From contig JABHCN010000050.1 in the NCBI GenBank assembly GCA_018673475.1, forward strand, positions 1 through 34,686: a DNA stretch of 34,686 bases, in the 5' to 3' direction. Positions 23,213 through 31,539 of the stretch are shown here, in pieces (position 1 is the stretch's first letter; each line of letters begins with the position of its first letter). Below the pieces are notes generated by a model, which saw only the letters and a program-made list of their open reading frames with translations, was not told where the DNA came from and did not search any database. Source of the DNA: Actinomycetota bacterium (GTDB lineage Bacteria; Actinomycetota; Acidimicrobiia; Acidimicrobiales; MedAcidi-G1). A program made the position numbers and the translations under genes.

Positions 23213-24748
23213 ATGGGATCTGACGAGAACATTCTTGAGATGAGGGGGATCACCAAGGCGTTCCCCGGCGTCGTCGCCAACGACAACGTTGACCTCGACG
23301 TCCGCTACGGAGAGGTCCACACCCTTCTGGGTGAGAACGGTGCTGGCAAGAGCACCCTCGTGAAGATCCTGTTCGGCCTCTACCAGCCTGATGAGGGCAG
23401 CATCCACCTGCGCGGTGAGCCCATCGCCATCGCCTCGCCGTCAGAGGCAATCGCATCCAGAATCGGGATGATCCACCAGCACTTCATGCTGGTTCCGACC
23501 CTGACGGTTGCCGAGAACGTCGCGCTCGGCACGAGGTCGACCAGGCGGCCCTTCACCGATCTGGACGTGGTGTCCAGAAGAATCTCTGAGATCTCCGAGG
23601 AGCACGGCCTAGCCGTTGATCCGTCGGTCGAGGTCCGTCGGCTTGCCGTTGGCGAGAGGCAGCGCGTCGAGATTGTCAAGGCCCTGTACCGCGATGCTGA
23701 GCTTCTGATCCTTGACGAGCCAACTGCGGTCCTGACCCCGGGCGAGGTCGACGACCTGTTCGTGATCCTGCGACGCATGGCCGACGATGGTCGCGGCCTC
23801 ATCTTCATTTCCCACAAGCTCCGCGAGGTGATGACCCTCAGCGACCGGATCACCGTGCTACGAAACGGCAAGGTTGTCGGCAACACCACGCCGGCCGAGA
23901 CCAGCAGCGAGCAACTTGCCCAGATGATGGTGGGCCGAACGGTCCGGCTTACCCCTGAAAAGCCACTCCTCGATGAGGGCCATGCCCGCCTTTCGGTGGA
24001 GAACCTCACAATCCACGGCGACAGGGAAACCGTCGCTGTGAACGACATCTCCTTTGAGGTGCGGTCGGGCGAGATCCTCGGCATCGCCGGGGTGTCGGGC
24101 AACGGCCAGCGTGAACTCGCGGAGGCGATTGCAGGCCTCCGCGGCGTCGAACCGGGCAGCTCTATCCGCCTTGACGGTGTCGACGTAACCGGCGACGACA
24201 CCCGTGCCCGGCGTGACAGGGGCCTCGGCTTCATTCCTGAGGAGCGCATGCGTGACGGGGCCATCGCCGAGTTCACCGTGAGTGAGAATCTGGTGCTCGT
24301 TGACCATGGGTCCGATAGGTTCACCAGCCGCGGAATGCTCGCCTTCGGGGCAATCGGGCAGCACAGTAGGAAGCTTGTCGATGAGTTCGCAGTCAAGACT
24401 CCGGGAATCGACACTCCGACGTCGAGCCTCTCTGGCGGCAACATCCAGAAGGTGATCCTGGCGAGGGAGTTGTCGGCTTCTCCGACGGTGCTGCTGGCGT
24501 GTCAGCCGACCCGCGGGGTCGATATCGGTGCTGCCGAGTACATCCACACGCGCCTGATCGAGCAGAGGAGCATCGGAACCGCAACCATCCTCATCTCCGA
24601 GGACCTCGATGAGGTCCTCGGCCTGGCCGACCGGGTTGCCGTCATGTACGAGGGTCACATTGTGGCAATAGTCCACGGTCGCAGTGCCAGCCGTGATCAG
24701 ATCGGCCTCCTGATGGCCGGTGTGGTGGAACAGACTCCCAGCTCCTAG
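23213..24748 (+). CDS. ABC importer ATP-binding protein with two ATPase domains (YufO-like)
   Basis: 511 residues from ATG 23213 (the frame is open from 23141, but domain homology starts at ILEMRGITKAFPG). Domain 1: Walker A GENGAGKST, signature LAVGERQRVEI, Walker B LLILDEPT, FISHKL. Domain 2: degenerate Walker A-like GVSGNGQREL, EERMRDGAIAEFTVSENL, signature LSGGNIQKVIL and LLACQPTRGVD, where Gln replaces the Walker B-side Glu. This asymmetric pattern is standard for RbsA/BMP-type importers. It energises the two permeases at 20012 and 21121. Its TAG overlaps the stop of the convergent MBL hydrolase gene (CTAG). Confidence 0.9.
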   Translation: MGSDENILEMRGITKAFPGVVANDNVDLDVRYGEVHTLLGENGAGKSTLVKILFGLYQPDEGSIHLRGEPIAIASPSEAIASRIGMIHQHFMLVPTLTVAENVALGTRSTRRPFTDLDVVSRRISEISEEHGLAVDPSVEVRRLAVGERQRVEIVKALYRDAELLILDEPTAVLTPGEVDDLFVILRRMADDGRGLIFISHKLREVMTLSDRITVLRNGKVVGNTTPAETSSEQLAQMMVGRTVRLTPEKPLLDEGHARLSVENLTIHGDRETVAVNDISFEVRSGEILGIAGVSGNGQRELAEAIAGLRGVEPGSSIRLDGVDVTGDDTRARRDRGLGFIPEERMRDGAIAEFTVSENLVLVDHGSDRFTSRGMLAFGAIGQHSRKLVDEFAVKTPGIDTPTSSLSGGNIQKVILARELSASPTVLLACQPTRGVDIGAAEYIHTRLIEQRSIGTATILISEDLDEVLGLADRVAVMYEGHIVAIVHGRSASRDQIGLLMAGVVEQTPSS

Positions 24749-26091
24749 CCGAGGGCCTTCCCGAGGCTCTCCCCCAGCGGGTCGGCCACGACCTTCTCCC
24801 CCAACTCAGCCTCGGACTCCCGGGCGGCGGCTGCGAAGATTCCCTTTGACATGAGCGAACGGGTGGCTTTGCGGCGCTGCCAGTAGACGGCTGCCCGGGC
24901 CCTGTGGGCGCCATCGTGTTGCGGTTCGGCTGCGACCGCCATCTCGACGAGGTGACAGGCCAGGCGAAGGTCGCCGGCCTCGGCCAGTTCCCGTGCACGA
25001 TCGGTCAGCGCCTCGACTGAACCGGCCAGGGCAACCACCTCTGACGCCAGGGCTGATTCAGGTGCAGGTTTCAGATTTGCCGCGTTTCCGTCCCACCAGC
25101 CGCCGAACTGCCGGTAGACGTTGCGAACCACGAACTCCGGTTCGTCGTACTGGGGTGCTAGCCACGGCCTGTCCTGCAGGTGGTCGGGCACGGTCACCTC
25201 GTGGATGATCGTGTCCAGGGTGGCGCCCTCGTTCATCAGTTCGAGGGTGCGGCCGCTGAGATGTTCGAGCGCCTCGGCAAGGTCACCCAGTACCAACTCG
25301 ACACGCTGGCGGCCCACGATGGGTAGCCCGTGGGCTGGAAACACCCGTTCGGCACCGGCAGCGAGCATTTCCCGCAGAGCTACGGCCCATTCGATCGGAT
25401 AGCGCTGGACCTTCTGGGGGTTACCTGCGTTTGGGAACACCCACGACATGAAGTCGCCGGTGTAGGCGGTCAGGTTCAAGGCGTCCCAGCCCCAGGCGTG
25501 GTCGTCGGTCTCTCCTCTGGCGTGGTGCAGTTCGATGCTTCGGTCGCCGACGCTGAACGCGAGGGTGGAGCGAAATGTCTCATCGGGTTCGGCAACGGAG
25601 TCAGGCAGGAAGGCTCTCCCTGACCCTCCGATACCCATGGCATCGGGCTTCACAACGCCGCCGAACTGCCGCAGGTTGATGACGATGTTCCAGCCGTTGG
25701 TGGTTCGGTACCTGTCGAAGCGGGCTGGCACCGCCTCGTGGGCCAACACTTTCGGGCGGGGCTCACCTCGGGCCTCGGCATCGGCGATGAATGCGCCGCT
25801 GCCGCCCACGTGGTCGAGGTGGCCATGGGTGTAGACGAGGCTGTGGAAGGGGGCGTCGGTCCAGTTCCTGATCGATTCGACGACCCCTGCACCGGACCGG
25901 GCTCCGCTGGTGTCAAAGCAGACAAGACCCTCGTCGGTGCGGATCACCCAGCAGTGCGAGAACGACTCCACGACGGCGATGTCGTCGTCGACCTGGGTCA
26001 ACTCTCCGGTTACGCGATTGTGCGGGGGTTCGGCTGTACCGGTGTCGATGATCCGGCTGGAGAGCTCAACTGGGTCTGGATGGGTGCTCAC
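24745..26091 (-). CDS. MBL-fold hydrolase, alkylsulfatase-like
   Basis: 448 residues. The metallo-beta-lactamase motif THGHLDHVGG (His89, His91, Asp93, His94) lies in an N-terminal catalytic domain. The downstream AHEAVPARFDRYR, DFMSWVFPNAGNPQKVQRYPIEWA and PAHGLPIVG match linear alkylsulfatase-type enzymes (SdsA1/Pdsa-like). The region from about residue 300 (PEFVVRNVYRQFGGWWDGNAANLKP) corresponds to the alkylsulfatase dimerisation domain. A full SdsA1 also has a C-terminal SCP-like domain; this protein is shorter and seems to lack it. No signal peptide. GTG start with AGGAG upstream. Likely cleaves sulfate esters or related compounds; substrate inferred only. Confidence 0.82.
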   Translation of the reverse strand: MSTHPDPVELSSRIIDTGTAEPPHNRVTGELTQVDDDIAVVESFSHCWVIRTDEGLVCFDTSGARSGAGVVESIRNWTDAPFHSLVYTHGHLDHVGGSGAFIADAEARGEPRPKVLAHEAVPARFDRYRTTNGWNIVINLRQFGGVVKPDAMGIGGSGRAFLPDSVAEPDETFRSTLAFSVGDRSIELHHARGETDDHAWGWDALNLTAYTGDFMSWVFPNAGNPQKVQRYPIEWAVALREMLAAGAERVFPAHGLPIVGRQRVELVLGDLAEALEHLSGRTLELMNEGATLDTIIHEVTVPDHLQDRPWLAPQYDEPEFVVRNVYRQFGGWWDGNAANLKPAPESALASEVVALAGSVEALTDRARELAEAGDLRLACHLVEMAVAAEPQHDGAHRARAAVYWQRRKATRSLMSKGIFAAAARESEAELGEKVVADPLGESLGKALG

Positions 26092-26166
26092 CGGATACTC
26101 CTGTCAGGTGTTGGGTGGCGGGCTGAAAGCGTAGACACCGTGTGTGGTGGTGGCCGGATCGGACAC

Positions 26167-27048
26167 TCACCCGAGATGCCTGAGGATGAGCGATGCTCCC
26201 CTGTCGAGGTCCTCGAATAGGAAGAAGTGGGTGCCGTCAACGAGGACCAACTCGACCCCCAGGCGATCAGCCTGGGCCTCGAACCACCCCATCTCGAGGT
26301 CGGTGTCGGTACCAGCCAGCACGGTGGCCGGACAGGCCACGTCGACCATGTGGTCGAATGCCTCGCCGGGTCCGTAGCGCGTGGTCGAGCCGAAGAAGGT
26401 GGCCTCTGTCTCGGGTGCACATGCCAACTCCACCTGGCCGTCGGGACGGTCCACGAACCCCCAGTTGACGTATGCCTCGAGGATCTCGGGTTCCAGCACG
26501 CGGAGAGGTTGGCGGGTTCCGTAGGAGGCGACGACGGTGGCACGATCCGGCCAGACTGGCCTGCGACGACGCGCCGCCACGGCCATCGGGTGTTGGCCTT
26601 CCTCGTGTGCGAGGCGGATGTGCTTCCTGGCGGAGACATCGATGGCGATCGCCTCGCAGAGCATCAGTCCAGTAACCCTCCCAGGGGCGGCGGCGGCCAC
26701 CTCTATCCCAACAGCGCCGCCGAGGGAGACACCGAGGATGGAGAATCCCTCCAGCCCCAGGTGGTCGGCGACCGCCAGGATGTCCAGGGCCAGTGCGTCG
26801 TTGCCGAGTTGGCCTGCATCGGTCACGGTGCTGCTCCGGCCGTGGCCCCTCAGGTCGACCCCTATGAAGCGGAAGCGGTGTCCGAGCCTCCTGGCGAAGG
26901 GGTCAAAGGTGCCGGCACAGAACCCGCTCGGATGCAGGACCACGAGCGGCTCGGTGCCGGCATCGTCTGGACCACCACCCCAGTCCAGGTAGGCGATTGT
27001 CAGGCCCTCACGCTCTATGTGCCCACCGCTGGGCCCGATCCCACTCAC
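26167..27048 (-). CDS. Alpha/beta hydrolase
   Basis: 293 residues. VVLHPSGFCAGTFDPFARRL is the oxyanion region, GVDLRGHGRS a conserved turn, GVSLGG the nucleophile elbow (Ser108), and Asp/His of the triad probably lie in TVLAGTDTDLEMG and VDGTHFFLFED. Belongs to the large soluble alpha/beta hydrolase group (esterases, haloperoxidase-like, pathway hydrolases); the substrate cannot be told. GTG start. It is upstream of the MBL hydrolase on the same strand with a 75-bp gap, so the two may be co-transcribed. Confidence 0.85.
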   Translation of the reverse strand: MSGIGPSGGHIEREGLTIAYLDWGGGPDDAGTEPLVVLHPSGFCAGTFDPFARRLGHRFRFIGVDLRGHGRSSTVTDAGQLGNDALALDILAVADHLGLEGFSILGVSLGGAVGIEVAAAAPGRVTGLMLCEAIAIDVSARKHIRLAHEEGQHPMAVAARRRRPVWPDRATVVASYGTRQPLRVLEPEILEAYVNWGFVDRPDGQVELACAPETEATFFGSTTRYGPGEAFDHMVDVACPATVLAGTDTDLEMGWFEAQADRLGVELVLVDGTHFFLFEDLDRGASLILRHLG

Positions 27049-27053
27049 GTCAC

Positions 27054-27059
27054 TACCCT
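27054..27059 (+). promoter_or_regulatory. -10-like TACCCT before the cyclotransferase gene
   Basis: TACCCT, then 8 nt, then GTG 27068. Slightly longer than the 6-7 nt seen elsewhere, so support for leaderless initiation is weaker here. Confidence 0.3.
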
Positions 27060-27067
27060 TCCATACC

Positions 27068-27943
27068 GTGTGCCAACAACGCCTACACAGGCGCCGTCCC
27101 GTGAACCTGAGCAGTGGCTACTCCCACATGTTGGCACTGGCGGTCACCCTCATCATGGTGGCGGCGTGTGGAGGCATCGGTGTCGAGCCCGAACCCGTGT
27201 CTCTGTCAGGACCTGCTGGCCCTTCTGCCCCTGACCCTGCCACGGGTGAGATGCACGTCGAGGTACTGACCGAGTACCCCCACGATCCGACCGCTTTCAC
27301 GCAGGGCCTGGAGTTGGTCGATGGCCGCCTCTTTGAGAGCACGGGTCGCTACGGAATGTCAACGGTACGTGAGGTTGACCTCGCCACCGGTGGGATCCTG
27401 GCCTCAACCGGACTTGACGACACCATGTTCGGTGAGGGGCTCACGGCAATCGGCGGTAATCGCCTGCTGCAGCTCACCTGGAAGGCCGAGACCGCGACGG
27501 TGTGGAACCTCGACAGCCTTGAGCGGGTCGACACATGGTCCTACGAGGGTGAGGGGTGGGGTGTGTGCCTACTTGACCCGGAGACCCTGGTCGTCTCCGA
27601 CGGATCGGCGACCCTGACCTTCAGGTCAGCGACTGACTTCCACGAGCTGGGCAGCGTGGTGGTCGCGCGAGAGGAACTGCCTCAGGAACTCCTGAACGAA
27701 CTCGAGTGCGTCAACGGCACTGTCTGGGCGAACGTCTGGAAGACTGACACGATCCTCGGTATCGACCCTGCCACGGGAATCGTGTTCGCCAGAGTGGATG
27801 CCTCCTCGCTACCGGTGGAACGGTCTTCGCTGTCTCCCGGTTCGGTGCTGAACGGCATCGCACACGACCCCGCCACAGGACGGTTCCTTCTGACAGGCAA
27901 GTACTGGCCATCCCTCTACGAAGTGGAGTTCGTGGCCGGTTGA
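27068..27943 (+). CDS. Glutamine cyclotransferase-like lipoprotein
   Basis: 291 residues if started at GTG 27068. This start gives an Arg-rich n-region (QQRLHRRR) before the hydrophobic stretch and lipobox MVAAC. Alternatives are GTG 27101, ATG 27128 or ATG 27017. The mature part is a beta-propeller of the plant/bacterial glutaminyl-peptide cyclotransferase family: EYPHDPTAFTQGLELVDGRLFESTGRYGMSTVREVDLATG, GEGLTAIGGNRLLQLTWKAE, LNELECVNGTVWANVW, LNGIAHDPATGRFLLTGKYW. Such enzymes turn N-terminal Gln into pyroglutamate and act outside the cell. It runs divergently from the alpha/beta hydrolase and convergently with the methyltransferase. Confidence 0.85.
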   Translation: MCQQRLHRRRPVNLSSGYSHMLALAVTLIMVAACGGIGVEPEPVSLSGPAGPSAPDPATGEMHVEVLTEYPHDPTAFTQGLELVDGRLFESTGRYGMSTVREVDLATGGILASTGLDDTMFGEGLTAIGGNRLLQLTWKAETATVWNLDSLERVDTWSYEGEGWGVCLLDPETLVVSDGSATLTFRSATDFHELGSVVVAREELPQELLNELECVNGTVWANVWKTDTILGIDPATGIVFARVDASSLPVERSSLSPGSVLNGIAHDPATGRFLLTGKYWPSLYEVEFVAG

Positions 27944-27952
27944 GTGCAGCGC

Positions 27953-29491
27953 TCAGGCAAACCTGTGTGAGATCTCGTCTTGGTCCCAGAACCCTGGAAG
28001 CGGTCGATCGGGAGCACTCTCGGCATAGTGACGTAGACGTTCCACTGCCTCATCGTCGAACATCTCGACGGCATCAAAGAACCCTGTTCCACCGACTGCC
28101 CTCATGGCACGGTCACCTTCGCTTCCGCTGCGTGGCAGCCGGGGTGTGAGCACCAGTAGCCGGGGGCGGTCCCGGGCTGAATCGCCGGCGTGTCCGCTGG
28201 CCAGCACGTGGGCCCGCCCAAGGGTCTTCCAGAGGGCGTCGGTTCGTCGCATACCCGGCCTTGCGGTGGTGAACGCTCCAGAGACCTCCACGTACCACTG
28301 GCGGCCGACCGCCTTGTCGGTTACGAGAAACGAGAAGTGTGCGCCGAGGTCGCGGCGGACGACACCGGCCTTGACTATGTCAAAGCCCGCCTCGACCAGC
28401 ACGGCCTCGGCGATGTCGGCTGCCTTCTTGCCCGATTCTGCAGCGCGTTCCAGCAGGTGCTCGGTGTCGTCGTGGCCGTTCAGGTCGGGAAACAGCCCGT
28501 CCTGTGGCCCGGCCCGGCCAGCCAGGTCGCTGCGGCGCCACTGGGCGACGGCACCCGCCTCAATGCGTTCCTTTTCGGTCCTGAGGCGTTCGCGTGCAAG
28601 GTCGATGTACTCGGATTCGAGGTCGTAGCCGGCACCGCGCCGTCCGGCCCGGAGCGCGGCAACAAGGGTGGAACCGGAACCCAGGAACGGGTCAAGGACT
28701 AGGTCGTCGCGGTAGGTGTAGAGATCGATCAGGCGTCTGGGCAACTCAACAGGAAACGGGGCCGGATGGCCGACCCTGCTGGCCTGCTCGGGGTCGATGC
28801 GCCAGAGGTCGAGGGTGGCCTCCATGAACTCGTCTGTTGTGACGGTGCTCTCGTGGGGCAGGCCCTCCTCCTGGCGCTTCTTCGGCACACGTGCCCTGTC
28901 GAAGCGACCCTTGCTGGCGATGACGACCCGTTCGGTCATGTCACGGAGCACCGGATTCGCTGCCCTGCGAAATGACCCCCAAGCGACCGATCCCGTTGCG
29001 CCATCGGCCTTCTGCCAGACGACCTCGCCCCTCAGGAGCAGTCCCAGATCGTCCTGGAGGATGCGGATGATGTCGGCCGAGAGGCTGCGGTAGGGCTTGC
29101 GCCCCAGGTTGGCCACGTTGACGGCTATGCGGCCACCGGGTTCAAGCACCCTCACGCATTCGGCGAACACCTCAGAGAGCATCTCCAGATACTCGAGATA
29201 CGAGGTCGGAATGCCGGGTGAGCCGTTACCTGCCACGGCCAACTCGTACTCCTTGCCGACGAAGTAGGGCGGCGAGGTGACCACGAGGGCTACAGACGAG
29301 TCTGGCAGGTGGTGCATGTCGCGGGCGTCACCCAGGATGCAACCGTCACCCAGGTCTGGGGCATCGGCGATGGTGTCGTCATCGGACACCTCTGGTGGCC
29401 GGAATCGGGCGTAGAAGGCCGACGAGTCGTGGTTCTCACGGCGGCCCACCCCGAAGGCCGTTGTTGCGGTTGGCTGGCGCTTCTCGCTCAC
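27953..29491 (-). CDS. DNA methyltransferase (beta-class motif order) with C-terminal extension
   Basis: 512 residues from GTG 29491, chosen because AAAGGGGG precedes it by 5 nt; the frame is open to 29566. Motif IV TSPPY (72-76) comes first and motif I DPFLGSGST (267-275) with AGYDLESEYIDLARERL later, the order of beta-class N6-adenine or N4-cytosine methyltransferases. DCILGDARDMHHLPDSSV precedes the catalytic motif. From about residue 330 there is an extra ~180-residue region. It contains HFSFLVTDKAVGRQWYVEVSG and TDALWKTLGRAHVLASG, a strand/Glu/strand pattern reminiscent of restriction-endonuclease folds but without a clear PD-(D/E)xK. No separate restriction gene is adjacent, so it may be an orphan methyltransferase or a fusion. 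Target sequence unknown. Confidence 0.85.
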   Translation of the reverse strand: MSEKRQPTATTAFGVGRRENHDSSAFYARFRPPEVSDDDTIADAPDLGDGCILGDARDMHHLPDSSVALVVTSPPYFVGKEYELAVAGNGSPGIPTSYLEYLEMLSEVFAECVRVLEPGGRIAVNVANLGRKPYRSLSADIIRILQDDLGLLLRGEVVWQKADGATGSVAWGSFRRAANPVLRDMTERVVIASKGRFDRARVPKKRQEEGLPHESTVTTDEFMEATLDLWRIDPEQASRVGHPAPFPVELPRRLIDLYTYRDDLVLDPFLGSGSTLVAALRAGRRGAGYDLESEYIDLARERLRTEKERIEAGAVAQWRRSDLAGRAGPQDGLFPDLNGHDDTEHLLERAAESGKKAADIAEAVLVEAGFDIVKAGVVRRDLGAHFSFLVTDKAVGRQWYVEVSGAFTTARPGMRRTDALWKTLGRAHVLASGHAGDSARDRPRLLVLTPRLPRSGSEGDRAMRAVGGTGFFDAVEMFDDEAVERLRHYAESAPDRPLPGFWDQDEISHRFA

Positions 29492-29678
29492 GTGGACCCC
29501 CTTTCGGCTGAACCGACCACGAAATGCCCGGTACTCAAGGCTACGCGACCCGCGCGCGCGGGCCACCTGGGGCCTTCACCAGCGCCTCTCAGAGCCTGTC
29601 CCACCCCTCTGGGATGATCCCCTCACGCCTTGCGACCGGCTATCGGCCGCCTCCCACACCTCATCAAGGGAGGCCCCA

Positions 29679-30392
29679 GTGGCCCTGCATCCGGTACCTT
29701 CAACAGCCGAGTTGGCTACTCGACTCGTCACGCTCGTCAACCCAGACCTGCCCCTCCTTGTCGGCGTTGTCAGGCATCGCCGTGCCATCCAGGTACTGAG
29801 AGAGCCCATCGTCGACATGGCCGACCTCATCGGGCGCAGCGTTCCAGACTGCTGGGTTGCCGTGGGTCTGCATGTGTCAGGACAGGTCGTACGAAATGGC
29901 GAACCCGAGACCCCGAGCGCCCGGGTTCTCTACCTGCTGAGCCGAAGGGGTCCACCGGCTACAGCCGTCGACTGGGGCGATCATGTCGAGCTGCTCGAAG
30001 ACGGCCAGGGGCTGCTCACAGACCTCCTTCGCCGGCTGCTCGGCCAGCCGACGCCAGCGCCGGCAGTCGACCCAATGCGCTTCCTGAGCCACATATGGAT
30101 CAACCGCGTTCTGACAACGGTCCTGGACCGTCCCCTCGGGTCACCATCCCCCACCCCACGAGACGTCTCCCAGATGTGCCCCGATCCGGTCGACGACTGG
30201 GCTCAGGTCCGCAGCCGCTGCTCCGACGGTTCTCTGGAGGTTCCGGGGGTTGACCCGGCAGCCGCCGACTGGCTCGACGACGGCTCGCTCTACCGCCTCG
30301 TCGAGTCCGGCCTGCCCGACCCGGTTGAGATAGTCGCAGATCTGACCGAGTTGCTGTCGCACGAAACCCTTGAACACATGGGCCTCGACTGA
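29679..30392 (+). CDS. Conserved-looking protein of unknown function
   Basis: 237 residues, GTG start with the strong ribosome binding site AAGGGAGG 5 nt upstream. I do not recognise the family. The N-terminal half has alternating hydrophobic strands (PLLVGVVRHRRAIQVL, CWVAVGLHVSG, ARVLYLLSRRG) followed by an acidic helix (WGDHVELLEDGQGLLTDLLRRLLG). The C-terminal half is mostly helical and contains FLSHIWINRVLTTVLD. No signal peptide, membrane segment or metal motif is evident, so it is probably cytosolic. It is divergent from the methyltransferase and convergent (12 bp) with the glycosidase-like gene. Confidence 0.7.
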   Translation: MALHPVPSTAELATRLVTLVNPDLPLLVGVVRHRRAIQVLREPIVDMADLIGRSVPDCWVAVGLHVSGQVVRNGEPETPSARVLYLLSRRGPPATAVDWGDHVELLEDGQGLLTDLLRRLLGQPTPAPAVDPMRFLSHIWINRVLTTVLDRPLGSPSPTPRDVSQMCPDPVDDWAQVRSRCSDGSLEVPGVDPAAADWLDDGSLYRLVESGLPDPVEIVADLTELLSHETLEHMGLD

Positions 30393-30404
30393 TGCGCCCA
30401 GTTG

Positions 30405-31445
30405 CTATCCGATTCGCTGCTCAACGAAGAGTTCGGCAAGGCGTCTTCTGGCTGCATCTCCGGTGGTGGCCCAGTCGTAGATTGAGCCACCCACCGCCCC
30501 CGTCTCCGACAGCGACTGAACAAACAGTTCCATGTCGTCCAGCCCCGCCAGAGGTTCGTCGGCGCCGTACACGTCGCCACTCTCGGCACCCACACCCCCG
30601 ATGCCGTGCACCACCGCGCTCTCATTGTGCAGGTTCTGGCGCAGCAACCTGATGTTCTCGCCGCTGTAGTAGAGCGGATCAGCGTGTTCCTCGGTGCGGA
30701 ACGACCAGTAGTTCATGGGAAGCCACACGTCGTAGACACCTGCAACGCCAGACCAGGGAAAGCCCGGCCAGAAGTCGGGGTTGATCTGGTCGGTCACTAT
30801 CGGTGGCATCACGATGCCGCCGAGGACCGCGCTGCCAACCGCCTCACGCAGCCGCAGCGACAACAGGGTCAGGCGACGGCTGCGCTCCTCGGGGTCGTCT
30901 TCGAGTTCGCCCCTGTTCCACTCGATGTCGACAGCGAGGCCGTCAAAGCGGTGGCCCAGCACCTCAAACCGGTGAATCGCCAGGAGACGCTCGAGGTCCT
31001 CGTCGTCGGCGCTCCACTTGGGCAGGTACCAGCCGACCACGTCCAGGCCGTCTGCGTGGGCGTTCATCAGAAACTCGGCCAGCACCCACGGGTCGGTGGT
31101 TGGCCCGGTTGCCCGGTCGTCAGAGCGTGCAGCCTGCATGAACAGGGTCTGAACCCCGGCGGCCACCATCTCGGCTGTGTCACCAGGTGGCACCGACGGC
31201 CTCCCCGACGTGTAGGCAGGATCTGCGTCATACGAATCGACCCAGGCGCCAAGGCCGTAGTAGGGGCCTACGCCGACGGTGTACTGCTCGGCCACGACAA
31301 GGTTCGGCGACACCTCGGACAGCGGCTCGGCCGACACCCTGGTCATCGACAGGTCACCTGACCCGCCAATTGCAATGGCAGTCACAAGCGCCGCCAGGCC
31401 CACGACAACCAGGACGGCAAGTGCACCGGGGTGACGGATTTCCAC
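30405..31445 (-). CDS. Membrane-anchored glycosidase-like TIM-barrel protein
   Basis: 346 residues. One N-terminal hydrophobic segment (about residues 8-27, ALAVLVVVGLAALVTAIAIG) without a clear cleavage site suggests a signal anchor, with the rest outside the cell. The soluble part has barrel-like strands: GVQTLFMQAARSDD, LDVVGWYLPKW, FDGLAVDIEWNRG (D-x-E in a strand, a possible catalytic pair), YDVWLPMNYWSF. These resemble putative glycoside hydrolases of the GH18-like/GHL type. No exact family is claimed. The GTG start has -10-like TAGCGT 6 nt upstream. It is divergent from the amidohydrolase/CapA pair. Confidence 0.6.
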   Translation of the reverse strand: MEIRHPGALAVLVVVGLAALVTAIAIGGSGDLSMTRVSAEPLSEVSPNLVVAEQYTVGVGPYYGLGAWVDSYDADPAYTSGRPSVPPGDTAEMVAAGVQTLFMQAARSDDRATGPTTDPWVLAEFLMNAHADGLDVVGWYLPKWSADDEDLERLLAIHRFEVLGHRFDGLAVDIEWNRGELEDDPEERSRRLTLLSLRLREAVGSAVLGGIVMPPIVTDQINPDFWPGFPWSGVAGVYDVWLPMNYWSFRTEEHADPLYYSGENIRLLRQNLHNESAVVHGIGGVGAESGDVYGADEPLAGLDDMELFVQSLSETGAVGGSIYDWATTGDAARRRLAELFVEQRIG

Positions 31446-31451
31446 GATCCA

Positions 31452-31457
31452 ACGCTA
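31452..31457 (-). promoter_or_regulatory. -10 hexamer TAGCGT before the glycosidase-like gene
   Basis: On the minus strand TAGCGT, spacer TGGATC (6 nt), GTG 31445: leaderless layout. Confidence 0.45.
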
Positions 31458-31526
31458 GCCAGTTGCCGGTGACCGGTGGCCGCGCCAGGAGCGGCCCGGT
31501 GCCGTGTACGCGGTCGGCTCCACCGG

Positions 31527-31532
31527 TAACGT
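31527..31532 (+). promoter_or_regulatory. -10 hexamer TAACGT before the amidohydrolase/CapA operon
   Basis: TAACGT, spacer CGCCCTG (7 nt), ATG 31540. It supports that ATG over the in-frame start 36 bp upstream. Confidence 0.45.
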
Positions 31533-31539
31533 CGCCCTG

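Noticed and set aside
29549-29562. 14-bp palindrome CCCGCGCGCGCGGG near the methyltransferase start
   Set aside because: Alternating GC runs arise easily in high-GC DNA. Nothing ties it to the methyltransferase beyond position.
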